Made by a program: the position numbers and the translations under genes. The notes beneath the pieces were generated by a model that had not been told where the DNA came from, made no database searches, and worked only from the letters and a program-made list of their open reading frames with translations. Below are positions 1 through 6,054 of a stretch of DNA of 9,821 bases, piece after piece. Source of the DNA: an uncultured Streptococcus sp. (lineage in GTDB: Bacteria; Bacillota; Bacilli; Lactobacillales; Aerococcaceae); the NCBI GenBank assembly GCA_916050055.1, contig CAJZJY010000035.1:1-9821 (forward strand). The letters are read 5' to 3'. Every line of letters begins with the position of its first letter. The first letter of the stretch is position 1.

Positions 1-580
1 TTCGATTAATTTTATCAAATAAATCGAGAGTATTACTTGCTGATTTTGAGTCCAACGCCCCTGTTGGTTCATCGGCTAACAGTAAGCTTGGGTCTGTAAT
101 CATCGCACGGCCGATTGCCACACGTTGTTGTTGACCTCCAGATAATTCATATGGATATTTCTTTAATAAGTCCTCAATGCCTAACATTTCAGCGATTGGT
201 TGAACTTTCTTTTCCATCTCGTCGATTGGACGACGTGCTAACACAAGTGGCAATACCATATTGTCATACACGGATAATGTTTCTAATAAGTTGAAGTCTT
301 GGAATACAAACCCTAAGTGGTCACGACGGAATTCCGTTAATACTTTATCAGAAATCTTTTGGATGTCTTCCCCGTTTAGAAGCACAGTTCCATCTGTTGG
401 ACGGTCTAGTGTCGCTAAAATATTTAATAGCGTTGTTTTACCAGAACCAGATTCCCCCATGACTGCCACATATTCGCCTTCTTCTACTGAGAAGTTAATA
501 TCTTTTAACGCAGTCACTTCAGCGGCCCCAAAACGTGTTTGATAAACTTTTTGTACGTGTTGTACATCTAATAATGTCAT
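1..580 (-). CDS. BceA-like ABC transporter ATP-binding protein (partial, C-terminus beyond window)
   Basis: The first 193 residues of an ABC ATPase are encoded; the C-terminus, including the switch histidine, lies outside the window. Seen: Walker A GESGSGKT at residues 42-49, Q-loop in VFQDFN (Q94), signature LSGGQQQR at 146-153, Walker B LLLADEP ending near 172, and the D-loop ALD at 175-177. The stretch NILATLDRPTDG after Walker A is typical of the LolD/MacB-type group, especially the BceA/YxdL branch, which pairs with a ten-helix FtsX-type permease to sense or resist peptide antibiotics such as bacitracin. The ATG at 578-580 is preceded by a GAAGGGTG ribosome binding site and a TATAAT promoter. 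The permease should lie to the left of the window on the same strand. The family call is firm; the bacitracin-type role is inferred from sequence resemblance only. Confidence 0.88.
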   Translation of the reverse strand, partial: MTLLDVQHVQKVYQTRFGAAEVTALKDINFSVEEGEYVAVMGESGSGKTTLLNILATLDRPTDGTVLLNGEDIQKISDKVLTEFRRDHLGFVFQDFNLLETLSVYDNMVLPLVLARRPIDEMEKKVQPIAEMLGIEDLLKKYPYELSGGQQQRVAIGRAMITDPSLLLADEPTGALDSKSASNTLDLFDKINR

Positions 581-614
581 TGTTGTCACCCTTCATTTTT
601 TAATAGATAGTTCT

Positions 615-643
615 ATTATACTGTAAACTGTGAACATTTTCAC
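615..643 (-). promoter_or_regulatory. Promoter of the BceA-like gene
   Basis: On the minus strand a perfect -10 TATAAT (615-620) lies 17 bp from a -35-like GTGAAA (638-643, 4 of 6 to consensus). It sits 35 bp upstream of the start codon. The spacer holds two tandem 7-bp units, TTCACAG and TTTACAG (621-634), which differ at one base and could be a regulator site. The promoter is well supported; the operator is a suggestion. Confidence 0.6.
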
Positions 644-825
644 TCTATTCTATAATCTTTCCAATCTAGAGACCTTTTTTGCGTAAAAATTAATAAAATT
701 GACAGCACGCCGACCGAACTTAACCAAAACACGAACAAAACAATTTTTAAATCTAGTTTTTCGTTATAAAAAATAAGAATAGCGAACTATAAATAATAAA
801 TATACCAAAAAGTATGTTTTTCACA

Positions 826-854
826 TTGACTTTTCACCCAGATACCAGTATCCT
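826..854 (+). promoter_or_regulatory. Promoter of the T-box luxS-metQ-mtnN operon
   Basis: TTGACT (826-831) and TATCCT (849-854) are separated by exactly 17 bp. Transcription would begin near 861, just ahead of the conserved 5' part of the T-box leader at about 880, which is the expected arrangement. The interval 644-825 between this promoter and the divergent ABC gene promoter is AT-rich and shows no gene or structured element I can support. Confidence 0.65.
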
Positions 855-877
855 GTTTTTATAACATATCGAAACGC

Positions 878-1117
878 AATGAAAAGAAGAGTAAAAAATA
901 AAACTTCATAGAGAGCTTACGGACGGTGCAAGTAAGCAAGTCGTTATTTTTGAACATGATCTTTGAGCAGATTGTCCGAACCCTTAAGACAATCCGGGTA
1001 CTCCCGTTATCAACCATCCGTCTAGACGGATAAGGTCTTCTCCCCCGAAGACGAACAAAGGTGGTACCACGACTGCAACTCGTCCTTTTAGCAAGCGCTA
1101 GAAGTGCGGGCTTTTTT
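878..1117 (+). ncRNA. T-box riboswitch, methionine (AUG) specifier
   Basis: A T-box leader binds uncharged tRNA and then favours an antiterminator over a terminator. Seen in order: the AGAAGAGTA-like 5' element (885-893); a 6-bp Stem I apical hairpin GCTTAC/GTAAGC (915-920/932-937) whose loop holds the GGTGCAA motif; the specifier region GAACATGATCTTTGAG (952-967), where the usual GAA-N-specifier-A spacing places AUG at 956-958; a 7-bp Stem II-like hairpin GATTGTC/GACAATC (970-976/988-994); a Stem III-like hairpin GTCTTC/GAAGAC (1035-1040/1047-1052); and the T-box core AAGGTGGTACCACG (1058-1071). The antiterminator folds as AAAGG/CCTTT (1057-1061/1084-1088) plus ACGA/TCGT (1069-1072/1080-1083), leaving the canonical seven-base bulge TGGTACC. 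The U at 1065 matches an A discriminator base, as in tRNA-Met. The downstream methionine-cycle genes agree with a methionine specificity. Confidence 0.93.
1079..1117 (+). terminator. T-box conditional terminator
   Basis: A stem of 14 positions pairs 1079-1092 with 1097-1110, with one C/T mismatch and a few G-U pairs, a four-base loop, and a run of six T at 1112-1117. Its left arm overlaps the 3' half of the antiterminator (CGTCCTTT), so the two structures are mutually exclusive, as T-box control requires. Confidence 0.85.
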
Positions 1118-1155
1118 ATTTTCGTTTCATCAAAACAACTTAGGAGGAAATCAAC

Positions 1156-1629
1156 ATGGCTGAAGTAGAAAGCTTTACACTAGACCATAACAAGGTGATT
1201 GCACCTTACGTTCGCTTAATCGCTAACGAACATGGTAAGAAAGGAGACGTCATTTCAAACTTTGACATCCGCTTCTTACAACCCAACAAACAAGAAATGC
1301 CAACAAGTGTCGTTCATACATTCGAACACTTATTAGCGGACCTCTTACGCGACCGCTTAGAAGGCATCATCGACATTTCTCCATTTGGATGCCGTACTGG
1401 TTTCCATTTAATCCTTTGGGAAGAACGTTCTCCTGAAGATATCGCACGCGCATTGAAATCAACACTAGAAGAAATCGTCGAAAAGATTCAATTCGAAGAT
1501 ATTCAAGGCGTCTCTGCCGTACAATGTGGAAACTACCGTGACCATTCATTATTTGGTGCGAAAGAATATGCTAAACAAGTTTTAGAACAAGGCATCAGCA
1601 TCGACCCATTCGAGCGTAAAGTGATTTAA
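1156..1629 (+). CDS. luxS: S-ribosylhomocysteine lyase LuxS
   Basis: LuxS cleaves S-ribosylhomocysteine in the cytoplasm to homocysteine and 4,5-dihydroxy-2,3-pentanedione, the precursor of the signal AI-2. The 157-residue length is normal for the family. The metal-binding HTFEH motif supplies H54, E57 and H58; the catalytic cysteine is C79 in SPFGCRTG; the third metal ligand is C124 in VQCG. The N-terminal [17 protein letters not shown] and [11 protein letters not shown] segments are also typical. The ATG follows AGGAGG at 1142-1147 with normal spacing. It is the first gene after the methionine T-box, followed by metQ after 55 bp and then by mtnN, which produces its substrate. Nothing appears damaged. 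Confidence 0.97.
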   Translation: MAEVESFTLDHNKVIAPYVRLIANEHGKKGDVISNFDIRFLQPNKQEMPTSVVHTFEHLLADLLRDRLEGIIDISPFGCRTGFHLILWEERSPEDIARALKSTLEEIVEKIQFEDIQGVSAVQCGNYRDHSLFGAKEYAKQVLEQGISIDPFERKVI

Positions 1630-1684
1630 CGACACGCTGATTCAGTAAGAAACAGTAGACACCTAGACTGGAGGAAACCCCCAT

Positions 1685-2569
1685 ATGAAATTAAAAACTA
1701 TCGCTAAATCACTCATCGCCCTTTCTACTGCATTCGTCTTAGGCGCTTGCGGAAACAACGCTTCAAGTTCACAAAGCTCACAAAGTTCGCAAGCTTCTGA
1801 GTCAGGACTTAAAACAGTCAAAATCGCTTCTGTCGGCTCTGACGCAGACATCTGGAGATACATCGCTGAGTCTGAACAAGCGAAAAAAGCAGGTCTAAAA
1901 ATCGAAGTCCAAGAAATTAACGGCGGTGTGCCATTAAACGAAAGCGTGGCTGACGGAACAGTTGACGCTAACGCCTTCCAATCTATCGGCTACTTAAAAG
2001 GATTTAACGAAGCCAACTCAAACAAAGTCGTTCCAGTTGGCACTACGTATATTGAACCAATGGGGCTTTACTCTAAAAAGGTAAAATCACTAAACGACCT
2101 ACCAAACGGTGCGAAAGTGGCTTTACCAGACAGTCCATATAACACTACTCGTGCGCTACGCTTATTAGAAAGTGCTGGTTTAATTAAATTATCAAGTGAC
2201 TTCAAAGATGGCACTGGCACTCCTAGCGACATCGTAGAAAACAAGAAAAATCTTGAATTCCTACTGATTGATGACACTACAAGCGTACGTGTATTAGACG
2301 ACACTGATTTAATCGCAATCGGAAACACCATCGCCCTTGAAGGTGGTTTAAACGTATTGAAAGACTCACTTTTCTATGAAAAAGCTGACGCATCTACGAT
2401 CACAAGCATCAACGTGATTGCCGTGAAAGCAGAAAATGCCGATAAAGAAGAATACAAAAAATTAGTGGACCTATACCACGATCCAGAAATCCAAAAATAC
2501 ATTTCTGAACAATTCGCAGGAACAAAAGTGGAAGTGAAGAAACCTGTTTCTGAAGTGTGGGGTAAATAA
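1685..2569 (+). CDS. metQ: Methionine-binding lipoprotein MetQ (NlpA family)
   Basis: This is the substrate-binding lipoprotein of a MetNPQ-type methionine ABC importer, anchored outside the membrane. The 294-residue product starts with a lipoprotein signal peptide: KLK, a hydrophobic core, and lipobox LGAC with the lipidated cysteine at 22. A Ser/Gln-rich linker (about 26-41) follows. The NlpA-type domain begins near 43 (TVKIASVGSDADIWRYI) and includes VDANAFQSIGYLKGF, the counterpart of the family's DANxFQ segment. GGAGG at 1670-1674 precedes the ATG. No ATPase (metN) or permease (metP) gene adjoins it, so those must be elsewhere. Position behind a methionine T-box, between luxS and mtnN, supports methionine as ligand over other NlpA-family substrates such as dipeptides. 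Confidence 0.92.
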   Translation: MKLKTIAKSLIALSTAFVLGACGNNASSSQSSQSSQASESGLKTVKIASVGSDADIWRYIAESEQAKKAGLKIEVQEINGGVPLNESVADGTVDANAFQSIGYLKGFNEANSNKVVPVGTTYIEPMGLYSKKVKSLNDLPNGAKVALPDSPYNTTRALRLLESAGLIKLSSDFKDGTGTPSDIVENKKNLEFLLIDDTTSVRVLDDTDLIAIGNTIALEGGLNVLKDSLFYEKADASTITSINVIAVKAENADKEEYKKLVDLYHDPEIQKYISEQFAGTKVEVKKPVSEVWGK

Positions 2570-2572
2570 TTC

Positions 2573-3265
2573 ATGAAGATTGCTATCGTTGCAGCGATGA
2601 AAGAAGAGTTGCATCCGTTCGAAGAGCATTTTGCACCCGGAAAAGTAGTCTTTGAAAAAGGCCCTATCCGACTCCTAGAAGTACACGAGAATTTATACCT
2701 TGTACAGTCCGGTATCGGAAAAGCCAATGCCGCTGCCGCTGCTGCATGGTTATGCGACAAAATTCATCCTGACATCATTATTAATACCGGTACAACAGGA
2801 AGCTTTAATCCAGCATTCGACTTGGCCGACGTCATCGTCTCTACGAAATTCGCCTATAGCGACGTGGATGCCACTGGATTCGACTACGCTTGGGGACAAG
2901 TCCCTCAGATGCCAGCCGACTATCCTGTAGATAAAGACTTACATGAAAAAGTGCTCGGACTACTCCGCGAAAAGGTGAGCGGATTTAACATCCAAAGCGG
3001 ATTTATCGCAACCAGCGACTCATTTATGAGTTCTGTCGATGCCGTTACTAATATCCGTGAAAAATTACCAGATATCGTCGCAAGCGACATGGAAGCAGCG
3101 CCCATTGCACAAGTGGCTAGCTTCTATGACATCCCCGTACTAAACGTGCGTGGCGTGAGCGACCATGTGGGCCAAGATGCCCCTGATACTTTCGAGGAAA
3201 CACTCGAAAAAGCATCTCAAAACGCATTCGAAGCAGTGCGTATTATCGTTGAAAATTTCCTATAA
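2573..3265 (+). CDS. mtnN: 5'-methylthioadenosine/S-adenosylhomocysteine nucleosidase
   Basis: MtnN (Pfs) hydrolyses S-adenosylhomocysteine to adenine and S-ribosylhomocysteine, and methylthioadenosine to methylthioribose and adenine. The 230-residue length matches the family, and key residues fall at the E. coli numbering: E12 in AAMKEEL, M173 and E174 in SDMEAA, R193, and D197 in VRGVSDH. The glycine-rich segment reads NTGTTGSF (71-78) where many homologues have GxAGG, a mild variation. Its ATG is only 3 bp after the metQ stop, and the GTGGGG-like ribosome binding site lies within the end of metQ, so translation is probably coupled. It supplies the LuxS substrate, which explains the operon. 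A strong hairpin terminator follows. Confidence 0.96.
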   Translation: MKIAIVAAMKEELHPFEEHFAPGKVVFEKGPIRLLEVHENLYLVQSGIGKANAAAAAAWLCDKIHPDIIINTGTTGSFNPAFDLADVIVSTKFAYSDVDATGFDYAWGQVPQMPADYPVDKDLHEKVLGLLREKVSGFNIQSGFIATSDSFMSSVDAVTNIREKLPDIVASDMEAAPIAQVASFYDIPVLNVRGVSDHVGQDAPDTFEETLEKASQNAFEAVRIIVENFL

Positions 3266-3292
3266 ATCTCCCTAGATTTACGCAACCGCTAA

Positions 3293-3338
3293 ACACAAAA
3301 AGGAGCGCAGGCTATACTCGCCTCGCTCCTTTTTGTGT
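3293..3338. terminator. Bidirectional terminator between mtnN and panE
   Basis: A perfect 15-bp stem pairs 3293-3307 with 3324-3338, and the loop contains a further 4-bp AGGC/GCCT stem (3309-3312/3320-3323). Runs of A and T at the outer part of the stem make it usable in both directions. It lies between two convergent genes, mtnN ending at 3265 and the minus-strand reductase ending at 3357, and plausibly ends both transcripts. Confidence 0.9.
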
Positions 3339-3356
3339 GTTCTTTTTATTACTCAA

Positions 3357-4283
3357 CTATTTTACTTTCAAAATATCTTCTTTTGCGTGGATAAGCTCTG
3401 TAATTAATTGACAGTAAGGTGTTGGAATACCATATTCCTTCCCTTTTCTAGCCACAAAGCCGTTCAAGAAGTCCACTTCAGTAAAACGGTGATTTTGAAT
3501 TAAGTCTTGGTGCATTGAAGGATAGTGTCCGCGAACTTTATTAGAAGCCGTATACACATAATCTTTCATCGCAGCTGGATCAAGATGCACGCCTTCTTTT
3601 TCCGCAACGGCAACAAATTCACTGATGATTTGCGTTACGATAGCTTCGGCAGTTGAAGTATCGAATACTTCGCCGATATTTGCATCTAAGATGGCACATG
3701 TTGCGTTCATCGTACCGTTCACGCACGCCTTACGCCATGTTGAGAAATGAACGTCTTCGCTGTAGCTTGCGTTCAAGCCTGCTTTGTCCATCACTTCTAC
3801 TAATTCTTTAGCAATCGCAACACCACTTGGGTCCGCCGCTTGCATTTCTACCGTACCAGTTCCGCCTAGACGCGCTACCCCTGGTTCGATTAGACCTGCA
3901 GTCCAAATCGTTACCCCCATAATAATGTTTTTACGAGGAACGTATTTCGCCATTGTGTCTTCGTGTCCTAGACCATTTAAGAGACAAAGCACTTTTGTAT
4001 CTTCGTGGATAATCGCTTTAATCTTTTCAAGCATTTCGCCTAGTTTCATTGATTTTGTAAATGCGATGACTACATCAACTTCTTCAGTTGCTTCTTCTGG
4101 ACGAATAATTTTGATATCAATCGTATCCGTGTTATCTCCATCAACGACTTTCAATCCATTCTTTTGGATAGCTTCGATATGCGCTGGCCATTCATCGATC
4201 AGAGTCACCTCTTGCCCTGTTTTTGTTAACATGTACCCGAAACGGCACCCCATTGCTCCTGCTCCTGCAATTGCGATTTTCAT
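3357..4283 (-). CDS. panE: 2-dehydropantoate 2-reductase (ketopantoate reductase) family protein
   Basis: PanE reduces 2-dehydropantoate to pantoate with NADPH, a step towards pantothenate and CoA. The 308-residue protein begins with a Rossmann nucleotide-binding motif GAGAMG (7-12), has LLNGLG with N103, and has the catalytic-type lysine K185 in TWRKACVNGTMN with N189. The C-terminal helical domain contains HYPSMHQDL and E269 in FTEVDFLNG, as in the family. The ATG at 4281-4283 is preceded by AGGGGAG. It lies 18 bp downstream of the EIIC-like gene in one operon; no other pantothenate gene is near. The KPR family also includes reductases of other 2-oxo acids, so the exact substrate is not proven. 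Confidence 0.85.
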   Translation of the reverse strand: MKIAIAGAGAMGCRFGYMLTKTGQEVTLIDEWPAHIEAIQKNGLKVVDGDNTDTIDIKIIRPEEATEEVDVVIAFTKSMKLGEMLEKIKAIIHEDTKVLCLLNGLGHEDTMAKYVPRKNIIMGVTIWTAGLIEPGVARLGGTGTVEMQAADPSGVAIAKELVEVMDKAGLNASYSEDVHFSTWRKACVNGTMNATCAILDANIGEVFDTSTAEAIVTQIISEFVAVAEKEGVHLDPAAMKDYVYTASNKVRGHYPSMHQDLIQNHRFTEVDFLNGFVARKGKEYGIPTPYCQLITELIHAKEDILKVK

Positions 4284-4301
4284 TTTAACTCCCCTTTTCT
4301 A

Positions 4302-5360
4302 TTAAACGGTTAATTTGTAATCTTCTGGTTGAATCCATTTTAACACTTTTTCGAACAAATGAACGAATACGATGTTCAACGCGATTGGCGCAACGACGAA
4401 AATAAGTGTCACGATAACGATATTCATCACACTCCATCCACCCTCTGCTAAGTTCAACGCATTGATTGGTCCCACTAATCCGCTGAAACCGAAGCCTGCA
4501 CTTTGAGGTGTTCCTTGGATGTTAAATAAAGCTGCTAACACACCAAGTACGGCAGATGTACACATCATTGGTAATAAGATTTTTGGTTTTGCCAACACAT
4601 TCGCCATGGACATTTTTGGCGAACCGATGAAATGCGCAATCGCAGTTCCTTTTGGATTCACTTTCCATCCCGCAATCGCAAGACCGAAACCAGCCGCACA
4701 GATTCCAAGGTTTGCTGCCCCTGAGCCTACACCGCTAAGACTAATCGCCACGGCAATCCCTACTGTTGTAAATGGAGAAACGATTAACATACAGAAAATA
4801 ACGGCTAATAATAAACACATGATGACTGGTTGTAATGATAATAGCGTTCCGATTCCTTGTCCTAATAATGTTGTTAAAGTTTTGATGTACGGTAAAGCAA
4901 GACGTCCCGCACCACCAACAACGACTAATAACACCGTTGGAATCACGATAATAGAGTATGCTTTAGCTTTATTGCCAAACCATAAAATGACTGCTGCCCC
5001 TAACGCTGCAGTAAGCCCCATCGTAATGATGTCCCCTGTACCGCTAAAGATAATTCCTTTCACGTCAGGATTGAAAGTTGCTACACCGCCGGCAAATAAA
5101 ACGGCTAGTGCAAGTGCTCCTGTTTGAATTGGAGTGAATTTGAAGAATTGGCCGACCATCAATCCGATGATTGCCCCCATTAATGTATTGGCCACTTGGG
5201 TTGCTTGGATTATCAATTGGCCTTGTGGGAATACTGGTAATAACGCCTTCACTAATTCACCAAGTAATGCTCCAGGGATAAGTGTAACGACCACGCCTAA
5301 TGCAAGTGCGTTAAGGACGTTCATCGTGAACTCTTTCCCGCTGTATTTCTTTTGTTCCAT
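4302..5360 (-). CDS. PTS EIIC-like membrane protein (PTS_EIIC_2 / PfoR type)
   Basis: A 352-residue, very hydrophobic protein with about ten membrane segments. The motifs HFIGSPKMSM (243-252) and GSGAANLGICAAGFGLAIAG (212-231) resemble the PTS_EIIC_2 family, which includes Clostridium perfringens PfoR. No EIIA or EIIB domain is fused or nearby, so sugar phosphotransfer is not demonstrated; a transporter of another small molecule is possible. I chose the ATG at 5358-5360, preceded by GGTGGAAGG. The longer frame back to 5405 would run through the promoter's TATAAT. It is followed after 18 bp by the ketopantoate reductase gene, hinting at a related substrate, which is inference. A decayed inverted copy of its 5' end lies at 5783-5895. 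Confidence 0.8.
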   Translation of the reverse strand: MEQKKYSGKEFTMNVLNALALGVVVTLIPGALLGELVKALLPVFPQGQLIIQATQVANTLMGAIIGLMVGQFFKFTPIQTGALALAVLFAGGVATFNPDVKGIIFSGTGDIITMGLTAALGAAVILWFGNKAKAYSIIVIPTVLLVVVGGAGRLALPYIKTLTTLLGQGIGTLLSLQPVIMCLLLAVIFCMLIVSPFTTVGIAVAISLSGVGSGAANLGICAAGFGLAIAGWKVNPKGTAIAHFIGSPKMSMANVLAKPKILLPMMCTSAVLGVLAALFNIQGTPQSAGFGFSGLVGPINALNLAEGGWSVMNIVIVTLIFVVAPIALNIVFVHLFEKVLKWIQPEDYKLTV

Positions 5361-5390
5361 AAACCTTCCACCTTTCATAAGATTGGCTTT

Positions 5391-5399
5391 ATTATACCA
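5391..5399 (-). promoter_or_regulatory. Extended -10 promoter of the EIIC-panE operon
   Basis: The minus strand reads TGGTATAAT, a perfect -10 (5391-5396) with the TGN extension. No convincing -35 is present at 16-18 bp. Transcription would start near 5384, giving a leader of about 24 bases before the ATG at 5360. The corresponding bases in the inverted copy (TGTAGT near 5779) have decayed. Confidence 0.65.
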
Positions 5400-5602
5400 T
5401 ATCACCCCGCTTCTATTGTGATATTTTTAGCTAAAATTGCAGAATAAGACAAAAAGCCGTAGGCCGTTAGATTTTTCTGCAAAACATAAAATCAGTTTCC
5501 TATAAAAAAGTTTCGATTACTACGAATCATTACGGATGTTTCCATAATCGCTGTAGTGGGGTACCGGTTCGAGCCTTAGGTCTCTCACCTTCAAAGCCTC
5601 AA

Positions 5603-5636
5603 AAAGGGAGTAAGGAATAAATTCCTAACTCCCTTT
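5603..5636. other. Central hairpin of the inverted duplication
   Basis: A 16-position stem pairs 5603-5618 with 5621-5636 with a single A/A mismatch (5612/5627) and almost no loop. It is the symmetry centre of the larger inverted repeat and better conserved than the flanking arms. No T-run follows on either strand, so I do not call it a terminator; it could extrude as a cruciform. Confidence 0.75.
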
Positions 5637-5782
5637 AGTTCGCATTTGATCCGATTCCCCACCACTGCGATTATAGGATCCGTAAGATTCTTCGTAATCT
5701 CTGTTTAGTGAATTAATATTTGCTAAACGCCTACGGTCTTTTATCTTGGTTCTTCTGAAAATATCACTGTGCTAGGATGTAG

Positions 5783-5895
5783 TAAAGCCAATCTTATAAA
5801 AGCTTCGTTATGATGGGAAGAACTCCAAGGGAAAGAGTGCTTTCTAACGCTATTGATTAGGTGGGGTTACACTTCGGAACATTACGTTGGTGAAA
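5783..5895 (+). pseudogene. Decayed fragment of a second EIIC-like gene (5' end)
   Basis: Read on the plus strand, this stretch aligns with the start of the minus-strand EIIC gene. Shared features include the leader TAAAGCCAATCTTAT, an ATG (5813), GGGAAAGAGT, a codon run giving VLSNA against VLNALA, then ATTAGG-TGG-GTTACACTT and CATTAC-TTGGTGAA-TTA. Several small indels break the frame, and an in-frame TAG follows 15 codons after the ATG (5858-5860). The ribosome binding site and -10 equivalents are also eroded. Similarity fades after about 5895, where the tandem palindromes begin. It is a non-functional remnant of either an inverted duplication or a divergently placed paralogue. Confidence 0.7.
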
Positions 5896-5928
5896 TTATC
5901 ATATATGGTAATTATCATATATGATAAT
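5895..5928. repeat. Two tandem 18-bp palindromes, operator-like
   Basis: ATTATCATATATGATAAT (5911-5928) is a perfect 18-bp palindrome. The copy just before it (5895-5912) differs only by one G for A and overlaps it by two bases, giving a 16-bp period. They lie just where the EIIC remnant loses similarity. No intact gene starts downstream on the plus strand, and the next gene on the minus strand ends at 6055. Paired symmetric AT-rich sites usually suggest binding of a dimeric regulator; here the controlled gene may be lost. The stretch 5929-6054 shows only a weak 6-bp hairpin (5957-5962/5972-5977) and no gene. Confidence 0.6.
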
Positions 5929-6054
5929 TGATTGCGCAAAAAGTATCGAAAGACCTATTCATTTACAACGTATGAATGAGATTTGGAACGACGATTTTCT
6001 TTAAATATGAAATAAACTCCCTATCAACAAGTGACCCCGAAAAACTAACGACAA

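Larger units (their letters stand above)
5282..5872. repeat. Large degenerate inverted duplication (about 590 bp) centred at 5619/5620
   Basis: The left arm (plus strand) and the reverse complement of the right arm match in a long collinear series of blocks. Outside to inside: GTGTAAC...CCTAAT (5282-5301 with 5856-5872); ACTCTTTCCC, 10 of 10 (5330-5339 with 5829-5838); ATAAGATTGGCTTTA, 15 of 15 (5377-5391 with 5783-5797); GTGATATTTT-AG, 12 of 13 (5418-5430 with 5755-5767); CCGTAGGC blocks (near 5457-5470 and 5724-5738); a 22/21-base block (5515-5536 with 5679-5699); an 18-base block, 16 of 18 (5544-5561 with 5657-5674); and a central hairpin. The left arm covers the EIIC gene's first about 25 codons, ribosome binding site, promoter and upstream DNA. 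Blocks are separated by small indels, so the event is old. It carries no transposase and no obvious target duplication. Confidence 0.8.

Noticed and set aside
261..542. 93-codon open frame on the plus strand
   Set aside because: It lies entirely opposite the ABC ATPase gene, whose Walker A and Q-loop codons explain the sequence.
3784..4305. 173-codon open frame on the plus strand, opposite the ketopantoate reductase gene
   Set aside because: It is the antisense shadow of a clear PanE-family gene. It has no good ribosome binding site and its product (Ser/Ile/Pro-rich) resembles nothing I know.
4519..5127. 202-codon open frame on the plus strand, opposite the EIIC-like gene
   Set aside because: Antisense shadow of a hydrophobic protein gene with strong codon bias. 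No ribosome binding site or promoter fits it.
5361..5405. Longer start for the EIIC-like protein (15 extra residues)
   Set aside because: The extra codons overlap the promoter's perfect TATAAT, and the ATG at 5360 has a better placed ribosome binding site.
5566..5575. GGTTCGAGCC resembling a tRNA T-arm
   Set aside because: The flanking bases cannot form a 5-bp T stem, and no acceptor stem, D-arm or anticodon arm fits around it.
5603..5636. Central hairpin of the inverted duplication as an intrinsic terminator
   Set aside because: No T-run follows the stem on either strand, the stem is AT-rich and loopless, and no transcript obviously ends there.
5282..5928. Inverted duplication as an insertion sequence or MITE
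   Set aside because: The arms contain a gene start and promoter rather than short terminal repeats, there is no transposase, and I found no flanking target-site duplication.
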